A stretch of DNA of 21,816 bases, from contig JAYMTF010001697.1 in the NCBI GenBank assembly GCA_036897485.1, positions 1-21,816 on the forward strand. The letters run 5' to 3'. Made by a program: the position numbers and the translations under genes. This DNA is from Pelargonium nanum (taxonomy: Eukaryota; Streptophyta; Magnoliopsida; Geraniales; Geraniaceae). Below the pieces are notes generated by a model. The model saw nothing but the letters and a program-made list of their open reading frames with translations, was not told where the DNA came from and did not search any database. Positions 10,533-21,349 of the stretch are shown here, piece after piece (within the stretch, counting starts at the first letter, position 1; each line of letters begins with the position of its first letter).

Positions 10533-11340
10533 GAATATTCCCCCATTATTTTTTTCAAGTAACAATAAATTGTTTCCAGAAAACTACTTGGCCTTGGTGT
10601 GTAAGAGGTTAAAGTGTACATTAGTGTTTGTGTGATAAAAACATAGGCCCGTTACATTGTACCCTTTGTGTAAAATTACTACTTAATGTTATCTTGTGCT
10701 GCCCCGATTAAATTGACAGTTGTAGTTATAATAATGTATACTTATAAAGACATTGGTCTTTTCTCTTTCGACTGGGACATAGTTGAATTCATTGCTGTGG
10801 ATATTTGGTGAGGTAATGTGCTCGTAAAGCGACATTAGTGTTGCTGTGATGGTTGTTCGGAATCTTTTTCGTTTTCTTTTGCAACTATAGATGCGCAGTT
10901 GGAGCAAACGCTCACTTTTTTACCAAAAAGTTGAGGGATGTCAAGATTCATCAGCTGAATCTTTGATTACAATTTTCATGGTTTTGTTACTATTTGTTTA
11001 TTTTCTTTTCTAGTGAGTTATGAATAATAGAGAACAAGAATTGGACATCTTATTAAATATATGTATTCAATGGGTTGATTTACTTCCACAAATGTATCGA
11101 GTTTCAATATTTCTCATTTGCACAAGATAAACAAAACAAACCCCATATCTCTATCTTCAAAGAAACTTGAACTTCACACATTTGTAGCAACTAGCAAGGT
11201 CATGTTTTTGAATGCATTTACTCCTAGGTGGGGCTTCTGTTAGCAATATGGTTAATATAGGGGAGAGATCAAGCTTGAATGATCTATTTACAAAAGCAAA
11301 ATTATTCTTGGGGCGTCTTGGCTTGGATTAAAGAAAATTC
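10533..11340. other. RABG3 3' UTR and tail-to-tail spacer with SWI3D
   Basis: The interval lies between the stop of RABG3 (+) and the presumed 3' end of the SWI3D transcript (-). The first 150-200 bases are likely RABG3 3' UTR. The rest is AT-rich without a supportable gene, RNA or repeat. The convergent layout means the two 3' ends could overlap. Confidence 0.55.
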
Positions 11341-13356
11341 AGCAACTTAATATTAACAGCTTGTGCACAAATTTTTTCCAACTGCAAAACAAGTACCTCA
11401 TCAACACAATTATCATTTTCTAAAAAAATATCCGTAAATACTAAAACCAAACGCCCAATATAGCACTTTCTTATCAGCTGCACCTACATCTCAAAGCTTT
11501 CTACAGACTACAAAACATACATACCATTTTCACATTCAATAACAATGCTAATATTTAACTAAACTTGACCTAAATGTAACCAATTACCAACATCAGTAGT
11601 GTCCAAGCTCTAAACTACTGCTTGTTAACTTCAAACCAGAACATCAGAGTCCTGCAATATAGGGCCTGGTAAAGAAAAATGCCGGTGTCTTTCTTCCCAC
11701 GAAGATGTACACAATTATACACGACCAGCTAGATTACTAACTACAAGTTCTCTTCAAGCTGCTAAAGAAGTCAGTCTGCAGTTGGTTAAGAAGAAGCAAG
11801 TGCCTCTTAGTGCTCCCAACGTATTCCCTGAAAAGTAAAAAAAATGCAGGTATTCTTAAACGTTAGAGAACACAGACAACTATTTAGATTCTCGCACATA
11901 AATAAAGCAAGCAAGCTGTTCCAGTAGATATGGCTTGAAATGTGGAGTTCTTGCCTGAATTTATAATAAACACATTTAGGCGTCTACACACAAAAACTAC
12001 ATGAATAATAACAATAGATTGGAGCCAATGTCAAACATAATCTAAACCCCATAAAGTATATGAATTAGCATTCAAATATTTATATTGTATTCTGATAGAA
12101 CATACTTGCCGTGTAAAACATAATGCACTGAATTCATTTCCATCAATGACTCAAGTCATTAAAGCACTGTCTGGATGTATCTCGGAAAAATAGTCCAAAA
12201 ATGATATTTACATACCCATGTTAGAGTCTTGTAATATGAAGGAATTTAATTCAATTAAAAAGTTGATTCTTATGCAAACCTAATATACAATTTTAAATTA
12301 CATAAAAAAGTGCTGATAAAATCGTACATACGTGATTATCATGAGAGAGAGAGAGAGAGCGAGCTATGCATATGGCTACATAATCTACTAAAGAAAGTAA
12401 AGAATAAGATCCAGAGAGACGAGAAGATCACAGAAAGCGAAAGAAGATACATGGATAGAGATGAAACATGAACTGAGGAAAGTTCAATTTATTCAGGTCT
12501 ATAATAGAATATTTGAATATCCTCAAATTCAATAAAATTTCAAATTTTTATTGTTATGTTCAAAATATTTTTATCTAGATGAATTTCAAATAGCTAAGGA
12601 ATGTAGCTAGTGCTAAGAAATAGTGTTTGTTAATTTTAACCAGCTATCCCCCCTTTAGTGTAATATATGGATTACATCACATCTTGATTTTGCAGTACTC
12701 CAAACAAATGTACAGCTTTATTTTACATGAAGAAACAATAAATAAAAAAAATAAAATAAACAGCCTTATAATTCACTTTCCTTCTCCCCCAATTTTTTTA
12801 TCCTTATACAGCATCCAACTACTCTTGGCCCTTGGGAACGGGTAAGGCCTTATCCTTTATCCAGCCCAGTAATTAGTACTCGAACAAAATTAATCGTTTA
12901 CTGTCCCCCAACTTAAGATGTCTCAGTCGGGTAGAGGGCCCTAGCTATTAGACATCCTTCAAATCAGTGAGATTACAATTAAGACCTCTGCTGATTGCTT
13001 GGTGCCCATATAACTCCAACATCTGTGGAAATTTGGTCACTACTTAGAGTCTCTAAGGTCAAGGGCAACTTGGAGAAGATTCTCTTGTGCTTGTCCATTG
13101 AACATTCACAACACAGGAGCCAAAACCAGAAGATTAAGGTGAACATCTAATAATTGCAGCCATGCCAACTCCCAATTTGAGAGGCATACAGAACAGTTTG
13201 AACTCAAGTTGCCATAGCATTAATTTGTTTTAACAGCATGCAATTATCTGCCAAATCCCAAATATACTCAGATAAATAACATTCAGCAGCATGAACTAGT
13301 AAGTACTCACTTGGTAAAACTGGAGGTTGAAGTCAAAAGCATGGATGGACACTCTA
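11340..13356 (-). other. Probable SWI3D 3' UTR with a 1,483-base intron
   Basis: On the - strand, 46 bases after the SWI3D stop, TTTTACCAA|GTGAGTAC (13311/13310) is a strong donor. A T-rich tract ending ACTTTTCAG|GGAATAC (acceptor AG at 11829-11828, exon from 11827) is a strong acceptor. The terminal exon would run from 11827 to somewhere between about 11530 and 11340 and has no coding frame. The intron contains a GA microsatellite at 12343-12359 and no recognisable gene. The assignment is based on splice signals and position and needs RNA support. An independent non-coding transcript is the alternative. Confidence 0.5.
12343..12359. repeat. (GA)n microsatellite
   Basis: An uninterrupted run of about eight GA units lies inside the proposed 3' UTR intron of SWI3D. 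On the SWI3D strand it reads (TC)n. Confidence 0.9.
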
Positions 13357-16300
13357 TTAATTGAACTTGCTGTTTACTTTGTCCTGGTTTGAAGGCCGAA
13401 TTGAGCCTCCTGCCACTGGTGTGGATATCGATGGGTTTGAAGGGGCAGGGGTCATTGTCCCCATAGGTCTTGAAAGTGGTGGTCTTTGGGCAGTCATGTT
13501 CATGGGAGGCCTTGGAATTGTGTTTGCAAAATTTGTTGCAATTCTGTTCGTAGGTAATGATGGTGGCATTGCTCTTGATGAGGAAGCCGGTATGCCAAGT
13601 CGAGCTGCAATTATCTGTGCTCTTTCATGGAAAAGCTTCTGCCTTGACCGGTCCATTTGCTCCCGTACTCTAATCATCACGTTGTCCATCTCACTGAAGA
13701 ATCCTAACTTAGTTTCCAACTTGTGCAGCTGCAATCAACAAAAGTGAAAAAACGTAAGCGAACAATAGAGAAATATGATTAGACTATTTGGCTTTGACCT
13801 TTGATATACTTGGCTTTTCTTTTTCTTTATATATTTTGAAAATGAGATACCTGTTTTTCGACCAATGATGCAGCAAGTTCTTTAATTTGTTCTTCTTCCT
13901 GGTTTGCCAAGAATTTCGCCTTCACTGCTGCTGCTGACAGTGCTGATACTGCAGCACGTTTTAATTTACCAATACCCTGATCATCCTTTTCCTGCACAGA
14001 GTCACTCATCTCTTTTTTGTCCTCTTTCTCCTTTTTCTCCTCACCTGCAAGAAACAGACATTATAGGGAACCCCAATTACTAAAAAAAAAGGGCATCCCG
14101 CTATCGGCAAATTCAAACTGACTAGATTTTTTATAGCATTCCCAGACAGCTGACGCTAGCAATCATGAGATAATATTACTAATTTGGACTAAAACGAACT
14201 TCTCTCTGGGCAAAATTTTGCAATTCAGTTCTAACAAGTCACCTATTCAGATATTTGTTCAAAAGGCGTGTTCAAACAGATTTTTTCACCAGCCAAGTTC
14301 TTAAAAATTGTCGATAACATAAGCTTCCTAACTAATTTTGTTCACAATTCACAAATTGAACAAGACATTTCAGAGAGAGAGAGAGAGAGAGACTTACTTG
14401 TCCCATTTTCAACAATTATACTTGCTGTAATTGATTGCTGCGTGTCATTTTTTGTTAGAACCAGAGAATCAGACACCATATCTACACCCTCGGATGCCTC
14501 TGCAGATTTAAGTGGTTCTTCCACTGGCTCCGATACAACAGGTTGCTGAGGCCCATTGTTTCCTGAAGGCGACAACTCAGATGCCATTTCTACATCCTTT
14601 GACACCATTGGAGGTTCTACATCTGTTGACACTGATTGCTGCGACTCATTCTTATCTGAAGGAATAGAACTAGCCATTTCTACATCCTTTGGTGCCTCTG
14701 AAGTTTGATCTTCTGAATCCATTGCAGAACTTGATATAAGCTCCACCTTGGAAGGTAAATTATCTGACTCCTTCAAAGACCTCTGTGGCTGGTCTTTTAC
14801 TATCTCTGATTTGCTTGGTTCAATCAAGTTACCTGGGCTATCCTCAAGTTTACTGGTAACGTCTTCTTTGGCAGCATTTGATTTTTCAATGGATTCGTCA
14901 TTGCCAGAAAGTTCCTTTTTATCCTCCTTCTGGCCTTCATCTTTCTGAGCATCCTTATCAACCATTTCAGTGACAACACTACAAATTTATTGCTGGGTTA
15001 GGAATGTTATGAACAACTGTCACATAAACATGAATTATAAATTCTTTCACATACCTCCCACAACCTCCTGGTTCTTTCTTGTCATCTGGTGGACCTTCCA
15101 AGAGAAAGCAATGCCTCAAAGCTAGCTGCATGCCGGAAGCATTACCAGACATGGATTTCAAGGAGCCATGGGCGGATGCAGTAGCAATATCAGGTTCAAC
15201 CAACCGTGCTAGGTAAGCTGCCTGTGAAACAGAAGAACAATAAGCACCGCATATTCAACTTCAACCACTAGAAAGGATTATTGAAAAGAATGACAATAAA
15301 GGGGTAAAATTTGCTGAGCAATGAAGAAGTTTATCATAGAGGAGCAAAAATACTCAATGAGAAAAAACTCAGTTGTATCATGTGAACAATTCAGGAGGAT
15401 ATGAAGAGTTAAAGGCACACAAGAACTCTTTTCCTGAGAACTGACCAGACCTATTACATGTATGCCTAATCATAACAGTTAAACAATTGAACCCCTCAGA
15501 CATTCAAGGTGCCCATCTTAACAGGTCCCAGAGACCTTCAGTACCAACTTATATGCAAGTTAATTACCAATGGTTACTGCAACAAAAATGAGTTGCCAAT
15601 TTCAGAGGATCACATGGGGACAGGAATTATCTGATTCAAAATTTTGCAATGTGTGTGTCCAATTGCTTCAATCCAAAATTAAATTGTCGTAGGAATGGAA
15701 TGAAATTGTAAATCTAAAACTAAATAGGAGCTTGAATTTAGTTTAGGGAACAGTTGGAGTCATATCACATAATCATTATCCTAGTTTCTTTTCTTTTCTT
15801 TTCTTTTTGATACATTATGATTTACAACCCATATACACTAAACCTGATAAATTAACTGGTGGTTGTCACCACCATGTTTTCCAAACAAACCTCACAATAT
15901 ACTCTATTGTCAGCAAACAAGAGGATAACTTACCAGTGCCATGACAGGATTTCCCACGTCAGCAAATGAAAGTGGGCCTTCAGGTGTTGGATAACCAACA
16001 GCTTCAAATGCATCCCGCAGAGCCTTCAGAGCACAGTTTTCACCTATATCCTCAACAACTTTCACCTCATTGGTATCTTCTTCTTTTGAAGGTTCAGGAC
16101 AAGCTTTTGCTTCACTACCATCATCTGGTTTTGAAGTATCCTTATCAACTTTCATTTCATCTGCATCTTCTGGTTTTGAAGTTTCCGTCGGTGAAGTTTG
16201 AGACTGACTCTCACAATCACCAGTCTTCAACTCTGGTGCTTCAGGTAAGTCTTTAGGAGTAGATGAATCGGTATTGGTTAAAGCGGTATCTGTGGGTTCC

Positions 16301-19300
16301 TTGGAATTGGCATCTGTATTATCATCACTATCAAGAAAGGCATCTTCAATTGGCATTTGAACAAAATGCAGTATGCATTGAGCTTTTGTTTTTGTGGCAA
16401 CATGTTCTGCAATCTCATTCCAGTTCTCTTTATAAAGTTCCAATGCTTCGAGGAGAAGAAGAGTCTCCTGATCAGTCCACTTTCCACCACTCACACCAGG
16501 AATCTCTCCAGGTTCCATGAGAATAAAGTCCGATGAAGACATGTTGGAATCGAACTTCCCATTACTAAAACATTCACTACATAAATCAAAATCTGCCTGT
16601 CAAATAAAAATGTGATCAGTAACAAATTAAAAATCAAAGAGAATTGGATACAAGTGAAATAATTAGAAAACATGAAAATCCATGTCATTGTGACAGGGTC
16701 AAAAGAAGGTTCTTACTCTTGATACTAATACCATTGCTGCTTGTTTACACCCTACAACTACAATTTTTTTTTTTTTTTGGTTTTAAGCTAAAATAAATTA
16801 GAGCATTAAAACAAAGTTGTATAAACTTTTGATCACACCATGAAGAATTAATACTAAGAATCTTATGAAAATTATGGATAACTGAATGCAAGGCAAAAGT
16901 CACCATTCAGTGCAATTAACATGTGCAAAATCACTAGATTCGCATGACCCAACAACCAAGTTTTAGAACTTTCAAGGAACTTAATAGATTAAACAGGAAA
17001 GCCAGTGTTATGAGTTCAGAGGTTTATGAATGTGTTGTTCTAATACATGTACAATACAAGAGTTAAAGGGACGACCCATCACATATTTGTCTTGATTTAA
17101 AATTATTCATATTATTACAAATATTCAGTTTCTATAGAAGTCAATGTCCTGATTCAATGCCACAAGAGTCTCACAAAAGACAGAAGAACAGTTGGCCCTA
17201 TCTGTAACAACCTTTGCTAAAAAGATCTCTTCCTTTCTCTGCTTGGTAACATAATAATTCAAGACTATGAAGTACAGAAAAAACACAAAGTAAACCAACT
17301 AAAATGAAAGCATGCAATAACCTACCTCTACTAGGTAGTACAGATTTATCTTTATGGCTAAAGCCCCATTCATCACAAAGACCTCTTTTACTAGAACTGT
17401 CCTTCACTCCAGCAAGAAAAAGGAATAAAAAGGGTTGCTGTCCTTATTGTCCAGTATTTCAATAGTGTGGATCATGCAGTAAATTCTACTTTTACCACTT
17501 AAAAAAAATGATGTTTTTCCCCATTCAAAGTTTCAAAAATAAAACTTCTATTTTGGACTGCGAAAATCTTTTAGGGTTGACTAGTTAACTCGTTAATATT
17601 CCACACAATTGGAACTTAAACTCACATAGTGGTCGAAAAAGGACCATGTCTCTATACAAACAAGACTATATGATCCACATTCAATCTAAATTTTATATAA
17701 ATTTGAACCAAAAAATCCATCCAAACCCCATCCACTTTCTTTTACCACAAGAACCAAAGATAAATTATCATTTGAAAAATGATATTTACAAAAAACCAAC
17801 CTGCTTCTGGCAATGATAGCGCTTGCGAGAGCAATCAGCTGAACAAGAATTGCAATGGTACTCAACAGAGGGTCCCTCAGGCCCAGCCAACTCATCAGCA
17901 ATTGCAGACTCAGGAAACAACCCAGATGCCATGGCCGGTGTTGTTATATTTGTCTTCAGAGCAACAGGAGGCCGCAATTGTTTCACTTCAAAGCGATATA
18001 ATTTTTCAACCGAATTATCCTTTTCTTCAGCCACATGGTTATCAGCATTGGCAGGAGTAGAATCTTTTGGTAATACCGGGTGAAAGTTAATTAAACCCCA
18101 GTAGTCTAAAAATTCCATAACCTCTTGCCGTGCATCCAAGTCTCCAACTTCAAGCTCTGACAAGTCTTTCAATTCAATCTGTGTGTTTGGATCTGCATGG
18201 AACTTCTTCATAATCCAGTTACGTATCTCCATATACATGTCAGAATTTCGAGTCTTGGACTTTCCATTGAAGAAAGATGGCAATGTCAACTCCTCAATGG
18301 GGTGAGGTTTTGTCCATGAAAACCACCCTGTAAGCCAATAGCATGAAATGCATAAATGAGAACAAATAGTTGCCATCTCACATAAATCATAATGAAAAGA
18401 AGATCATTTACCTAAAATACATAGGAAAGATAAATTTCGGCATCTATGCCATTTCAGATTGATGAGAAATTGTAGCAAAATAAATGAAAAAGAGCACAAA
18501 ACAATAAATATTTAGCTAGCTTTACGCAAGTGCATTACTTACTCTTTCATACTTTATATCCAATTTTTCATTTTAAAAGCCGAAAAAGAAAAGAAATGGA
18601 AATGTAAACAAAAAAAAAATACAATGAAATAAGTTTCCAAATCATTTAAGAGTCTTGCTACCACACAGCAACAAAGCCTTGAACTTTACACTAAACCCAA
18701 TTAAATTCAACTTAGCAAACAGCAATTTAGCTAGGTTTAGGTAAGTTCATCATTTTACAAATTCCACGACACAGCATAACAATTAGAATCCGAAGTTCCT
18801 GATCTTATACTCAGAGGCCAAACATCATATGCGACGATTCTCCTCAAAATGTACATAAATTCATAAATTTGTGAAGAGAGACCAAGAACTCACCACAATG
18901 ACAAGGAACCACGTGAGCATTAGGATCCCGAGATCTAACAGCTTCCACTTCAGCTTCAATTGAGGCCTCCAAAGCCTCCCATTCTCGGCACGCTTTGCTC
19001 AAATCCTCCGACGCCGCCCCATCCTGCGACCTCGCCGGATCCTCAGGCTTCACAACCGGAGAAGCATTGGAGCTGCCGATTCCCGGCGAGAGGTTGATGG
19101 GGCCCTGGCGAGCTCTGGTCAAGGGGCCGTTGTGGATCGGAGGGTGAGAATTCAAACCCTTATCGCGAGTGATGCGCTTGGAAGGAGCAGATGAAGCGCC
19201 CGAGGAGCCGAGGTTGTTGGCTTTGCGCTTGTTGCCTCCGGCGCGGCGGCGGGACGAGGCCGGCTCGGAGGCCGGAGAGTCGGCACCGCCGCCGAAGGAG

Positions 19301-19344
19301 CTGGACGACGCTAGGGTTCCGGCGTCCCGGCGTTTGTCGTCCAT
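13357..19344 (-). CDS. SWI3D: SWI3D, SWIRM/ZZ/SANT subunit of SWI/SNF chromatin remodellers, complete, 7 coding exons
   Basis: Exons on the - strand are 19344-18894, 18327-17801, 16596-15934, 15221-15055, 14978-14398, 14044-13851 and 13728-13357. They are in frame through GT-AG introns and give 984 residues, close to Arabidopsis SWI3D (985 by memory). Domains in order: a basic Ser-rich N-terminus; SWIRM (about 152-240, with WFSWTKPHP and [11 protein letters not shown]); a ZZ-type zinc finger that sets SWI3D apart from other SWI3 proteins (about 305-345, Cys309, 312, 316, 323, 332, 335); SANT (about 364-412, [15 protein letters not shown]); a long acidic linker (about 415-795); and a C-terminal coiled-coil/SWIRM-associated segment (about 820-925) ending in a Pro/Met-rich tail. 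Known role: a nuclear scaffold subunit pairing with BRM/SYD-type ATPases, needed for normal development. The start at 19344 ([12 protein letters not shown]) matches the family. An in-frame ATG at 19488 with no stop between could add 48 residues but looks unconserved. The gene is convergent with RABG3. Large introns are 17800-16597 and 15933-15222. Nothing suggests inactivation. Confidence 0.96.
14372..14392. repeat. (GA)n microsatellite abutting a SWI3D splice donor
   Basis: A pure GA run of about ten units. On the SWI3D strand it is a CT run that begins inside the donor region of exon 5: GTAAGT is followed directly by CTCTCT. Confidence 0.92.
15785..15808. repeat. (TTTTC)n pentanucleotide microsatellite
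   Basis: Four consecutive TTTTC-type units lie in SWI3D intron 3. On the transcribed sense strand they read GAAAA. Confidence 0.85.
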
Positions 19345-19605
19345 TGAGGGTTTGGTGTGGTTATTTTCAGTGTGAATGGCAGTGGGTGCTCTATAGAGGG
19401 GATTTATGTAAATAATGTTATTGGAAGCCCTGTATTTGCTGTTTCCACAGCATTTGGTGAGTCCTGTATTTGCCTTCTGGTGGGTCAAACTTGTAAGTCA
19501 TCATCTTTCTGTAATACAGTTTGTTTCTCTTCCTAGTTTTAAATTGTAGATTATATTTCAACTAATTAATTTAATTACTGTTTGGAACGGGCCGGAGGAC
19601 CCCAC

Positions 19606-19760
19606 AAAAAGCCCACAACAATTAAGGCCCATGAAAAAGAGGCCCAATTAGAAGAAAAAAAAACCACATAAAGAGTCATGAGAAATTGTACCGACAAACA
19701 CATAACATAGACCAAACAGTTAGGGCCCAGGCAACAGAGGCCCAATTAGGAAAATGCCCA
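19606..19760 (-). promoter_or_regulatory. Cluster of site II (TGGGCC/TGGGCT) motifs upstream of SWI3D
   Basis: Reading towards SWI3D on the - strand, TGGGCC words occur at 19744-19739, 19729-19724, 19646-19641 and 19631-19626, and TGGGCT at 19615-19610. Site II elements are known TCP-type binding sites in promoters of plant housekeeping and growth genes. The cluster is 270-400 bases upstream of the SWI3D ATG, a plausible promoter position. Some copies arise from a local duplication, so the number alone is not proof of selection. Confidence 0.45.
19613..19753. repeat. 98-bp-offset direct repeat carrying paired GGCCCA motifs
   Basis: About 40 bases at 19613-19655 (AATTAAGGCCCATG, GAGGCCCAATTAG) recur at 19711-19753 (CAGTTAGGGCCCAGG, GAGGCCCAATTAG). 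The offset is exactly 98 for both GGCCCA words. The similarity fades outside this core. Confidence 0.65.
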
Positions 19761-19786
19761 CATGAATCAAACCAGTGTCCACATTT

Positions 19787-19838
19787 ACTCGAACCTAAGA
19801 CACTACCGTGCCTAAGTGGTGTGATGACCACTTGGCCC
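19787..19838 (-). mobile_element. tRNA-like A/B-box module on the minus strand, probable SINE head
   Basis: On the - strand GGGCCAAGTGGT (19838-19827) fits a tRNA A box, and GGTTCGAGT (19795-19787) fits a B box. The span of 52 bases matches a tRNA internal promoter, and the intervening word order resembles tRNA-derived SINE heads of dicots. No cloverleaf with a proper acceptor stem is evident, so a real tRNA is unlikely. The tail would run towards lower coordinates. The end is not defined. Confidence 0.5.
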
Positions 19839-19873
19839 GTGAGTTGTTGTACTTACTTTTATCAGATGAGGTA

Positions 19874-19960
19874 ATGACAGAAGAAGAAGAGGGAGCGGTG
19901 GCTTGGGTCACCGGTAACGATGGAGGCGAGGCCGGAGCCATCGAAGAAGAGGGATCTTAA
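19874..19960. other. GC-rich island with short open frames on both strands
   Basis: An 87-base stretch much richer in GC than its flanks carries ATG...TAA on + (28 residues, acidic, MTEEEEGAVAWVTGND). On - it carries a Pro/Ser/Thr-rich frame from an ATG at 19941 (MAPASPPSLPVTQATAPSS) that runs into a GTAAGT donor-like word near 19860. It looks like a scrap of a coding exon rather than intergenic DNA, but I recognise no gene. It could be a captured gene fragment. Confidence 0.3.
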
Positions 19961-19994
19961 TTTTTTTTGTTTTTTTTTTATTTTAAACAGCTAA

Positions 19995-20010
19995 GGGTTT
20001 GTTTGGTTCA
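19995..20010 (+). mobile_element. Lone transposon-like terminus (GGGTTTGTTTGGTTC type)
   Basis: TAA followed by GGGTTTGTTTGGTTCA resembles the target site plus terminal inverted repeat of PIF/Harbinger (Tourist-like) MITEs in plants. No reverse copy of this terminus is visible downstream in the window, so only one end is present or the match is chance. Confidence 0.25.
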
Positions 20011-20555
20011 GCTATAATGTGGTGGTGATGTGTTATTAGGCTTATGATGTGTCGGTGATGTGGCGGCTAGCATGGCGGCAACGAGTGACATGGCGGTTCA
20101 TCACCTGCTATAGCAGATTAGTTGGGTTAAAATAAAAAATACGAAAACTTTAAGGGGTAAAACCATAGGCGAAATAAGGCAGGGACTAAAATAATAAAAG
20201 TGAGCAGTCCAGTGGAGGCAAAAATAAATAACCCTTTATTATTTACAGACAATCATTACAAACTTGTCATTTAAACACACAAGTTTTTATAACTATATTT
20301 TTCGAAACAAATAACCACCTATAATAGCATATGATCTCTACAAACTTGTTATTTTTGCGCAAACATTTGAACAACTTGTTAAAATTAAAGCAATTAAATA
20401 CTACAAAAATTATCTCATCCAATTTCATCATTAATCCTAATTGGAGACGTTTATTTGTACCTAGCGGTTTTTTATATCATAAATTCCTACAAACAAATTG
20501 CAGTCTCTCACACACCTAGACACCAATGCAATGTCTAAGAGGTGGTTTGAAGCGA

Positions 20556-20611
20556 GGTTTGAAACTAGGACCTCATGGCAATAAATATTGAGCGCATATA
20601 CTACTCAACTA
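20556..20611 (-). mobile_element. Second minus-strand tRNA-like A/B-box module, probable SINE head
   Basis: On the - strand TAGTTGAGTAGTA (20611-20599) fits an A box and GTTTCAAACC (20565-20556) fits a B box, 56 bases end to end. It is followed by GAAGCGAGG/ACCTC-like words typical of tRNA-derived SINE heads. It differs from the module at 19787-19838, so the two are not recent copies of one element. Confidence 0.5.
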
Positions 20612-21349
20612 CAAGGGTGTTGATTGAATTTATAATTTGAATGCTTCAAATTTAACTATTTGTGAGTTTTTTTTTAAAGGAAAACTATTTGTGAGTTTAA
20701 CTGTTGAGATTTCTTGAACCCGTTCAAATTTTATAGTTGAACCTCTACTAAATTTTTGCTTTTTAAAATCATTACTTACATTTTTTTTTTTAAAGTTAAT
20801 TCTTAGTATTTTTTATATTAGGTTACTGATTTAGACGTTAGTAACTAATTCCACGTCAACATGTCTAGTTAGGATCTCATGCCACACTATACTTTTACCA
20901 TGACAAAACCCCAAAAATCTTTCATTTTCTCACATTTCCGTCATGAAAGCTTTAACGGCTAATTATCACCTTCCTACACCTACAATCGAACCAAAAGTGA
21001 CAAGAGAGCTCGCTAGTAAAAGTCGGGTATTTAAAGTTGTGTATCTCGTTATTATAGAAATCAAAACTCTTATCATGATAAACTTAAGTGTTCTAAACAA
21101 TTAAATTGTCAATAGATCAAAAGCAAATAAACTTGAACTCACATACTTTTGAAATCACACATTTTAGTATTTTACATATAATACAAACCATTTACTTCAT
21201 AAATAGACAGTCCTTTTCACCTGGCCTCTAACAATACACTAGCTTATTTATTGGAGAGAACTACTATATATTAATTAGCAAACATTAACTAAAAGACACC
21301 AATTAAGCAAATCTAAAGAGGCTATAGTTGTTGAAGCCACTAGTCTCCA
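20612..21349. other. AT-rich spacer without a recognisable gene
   Basis: No coding, RNA or clear repeat signal is seen. The stretch includes poly-T runs (for example 20668-20675, 20781-20790) and a short direct repeat of AACTATTTGTGAGTTT near 20656-20700. The right end is probably 3' flank of the DUF2775 gene on the minus strand. Confidence 0.5.

Noticed and set aside
13361-13747. Plus-strand 128-residue frame opposite the last SWI3D coding exon
   Set aside because: Shadow of the SWI3D frame. The minus-strand reading matches the conserved C-terminus.
17326-17406. Possible extra (poison) exon in SWI3D intron 2, with an open stretch encoding [14 protein letters not shown]
   Set aside because: The acceptor (GCTGGAG) is weak with no good pyrimidine tract at the join. 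The family has no exon here, and in the phase-0 frame it would start with a stop codon. No evidence beyond a short open stretch.
19787-19838. Genuine tRNA gene
   Set aside because: A and B boxes are present but I see no acceptor stem pairing or anticodon arm of tRNA quality. The same holds for 6396-6450 and 20556-20611.
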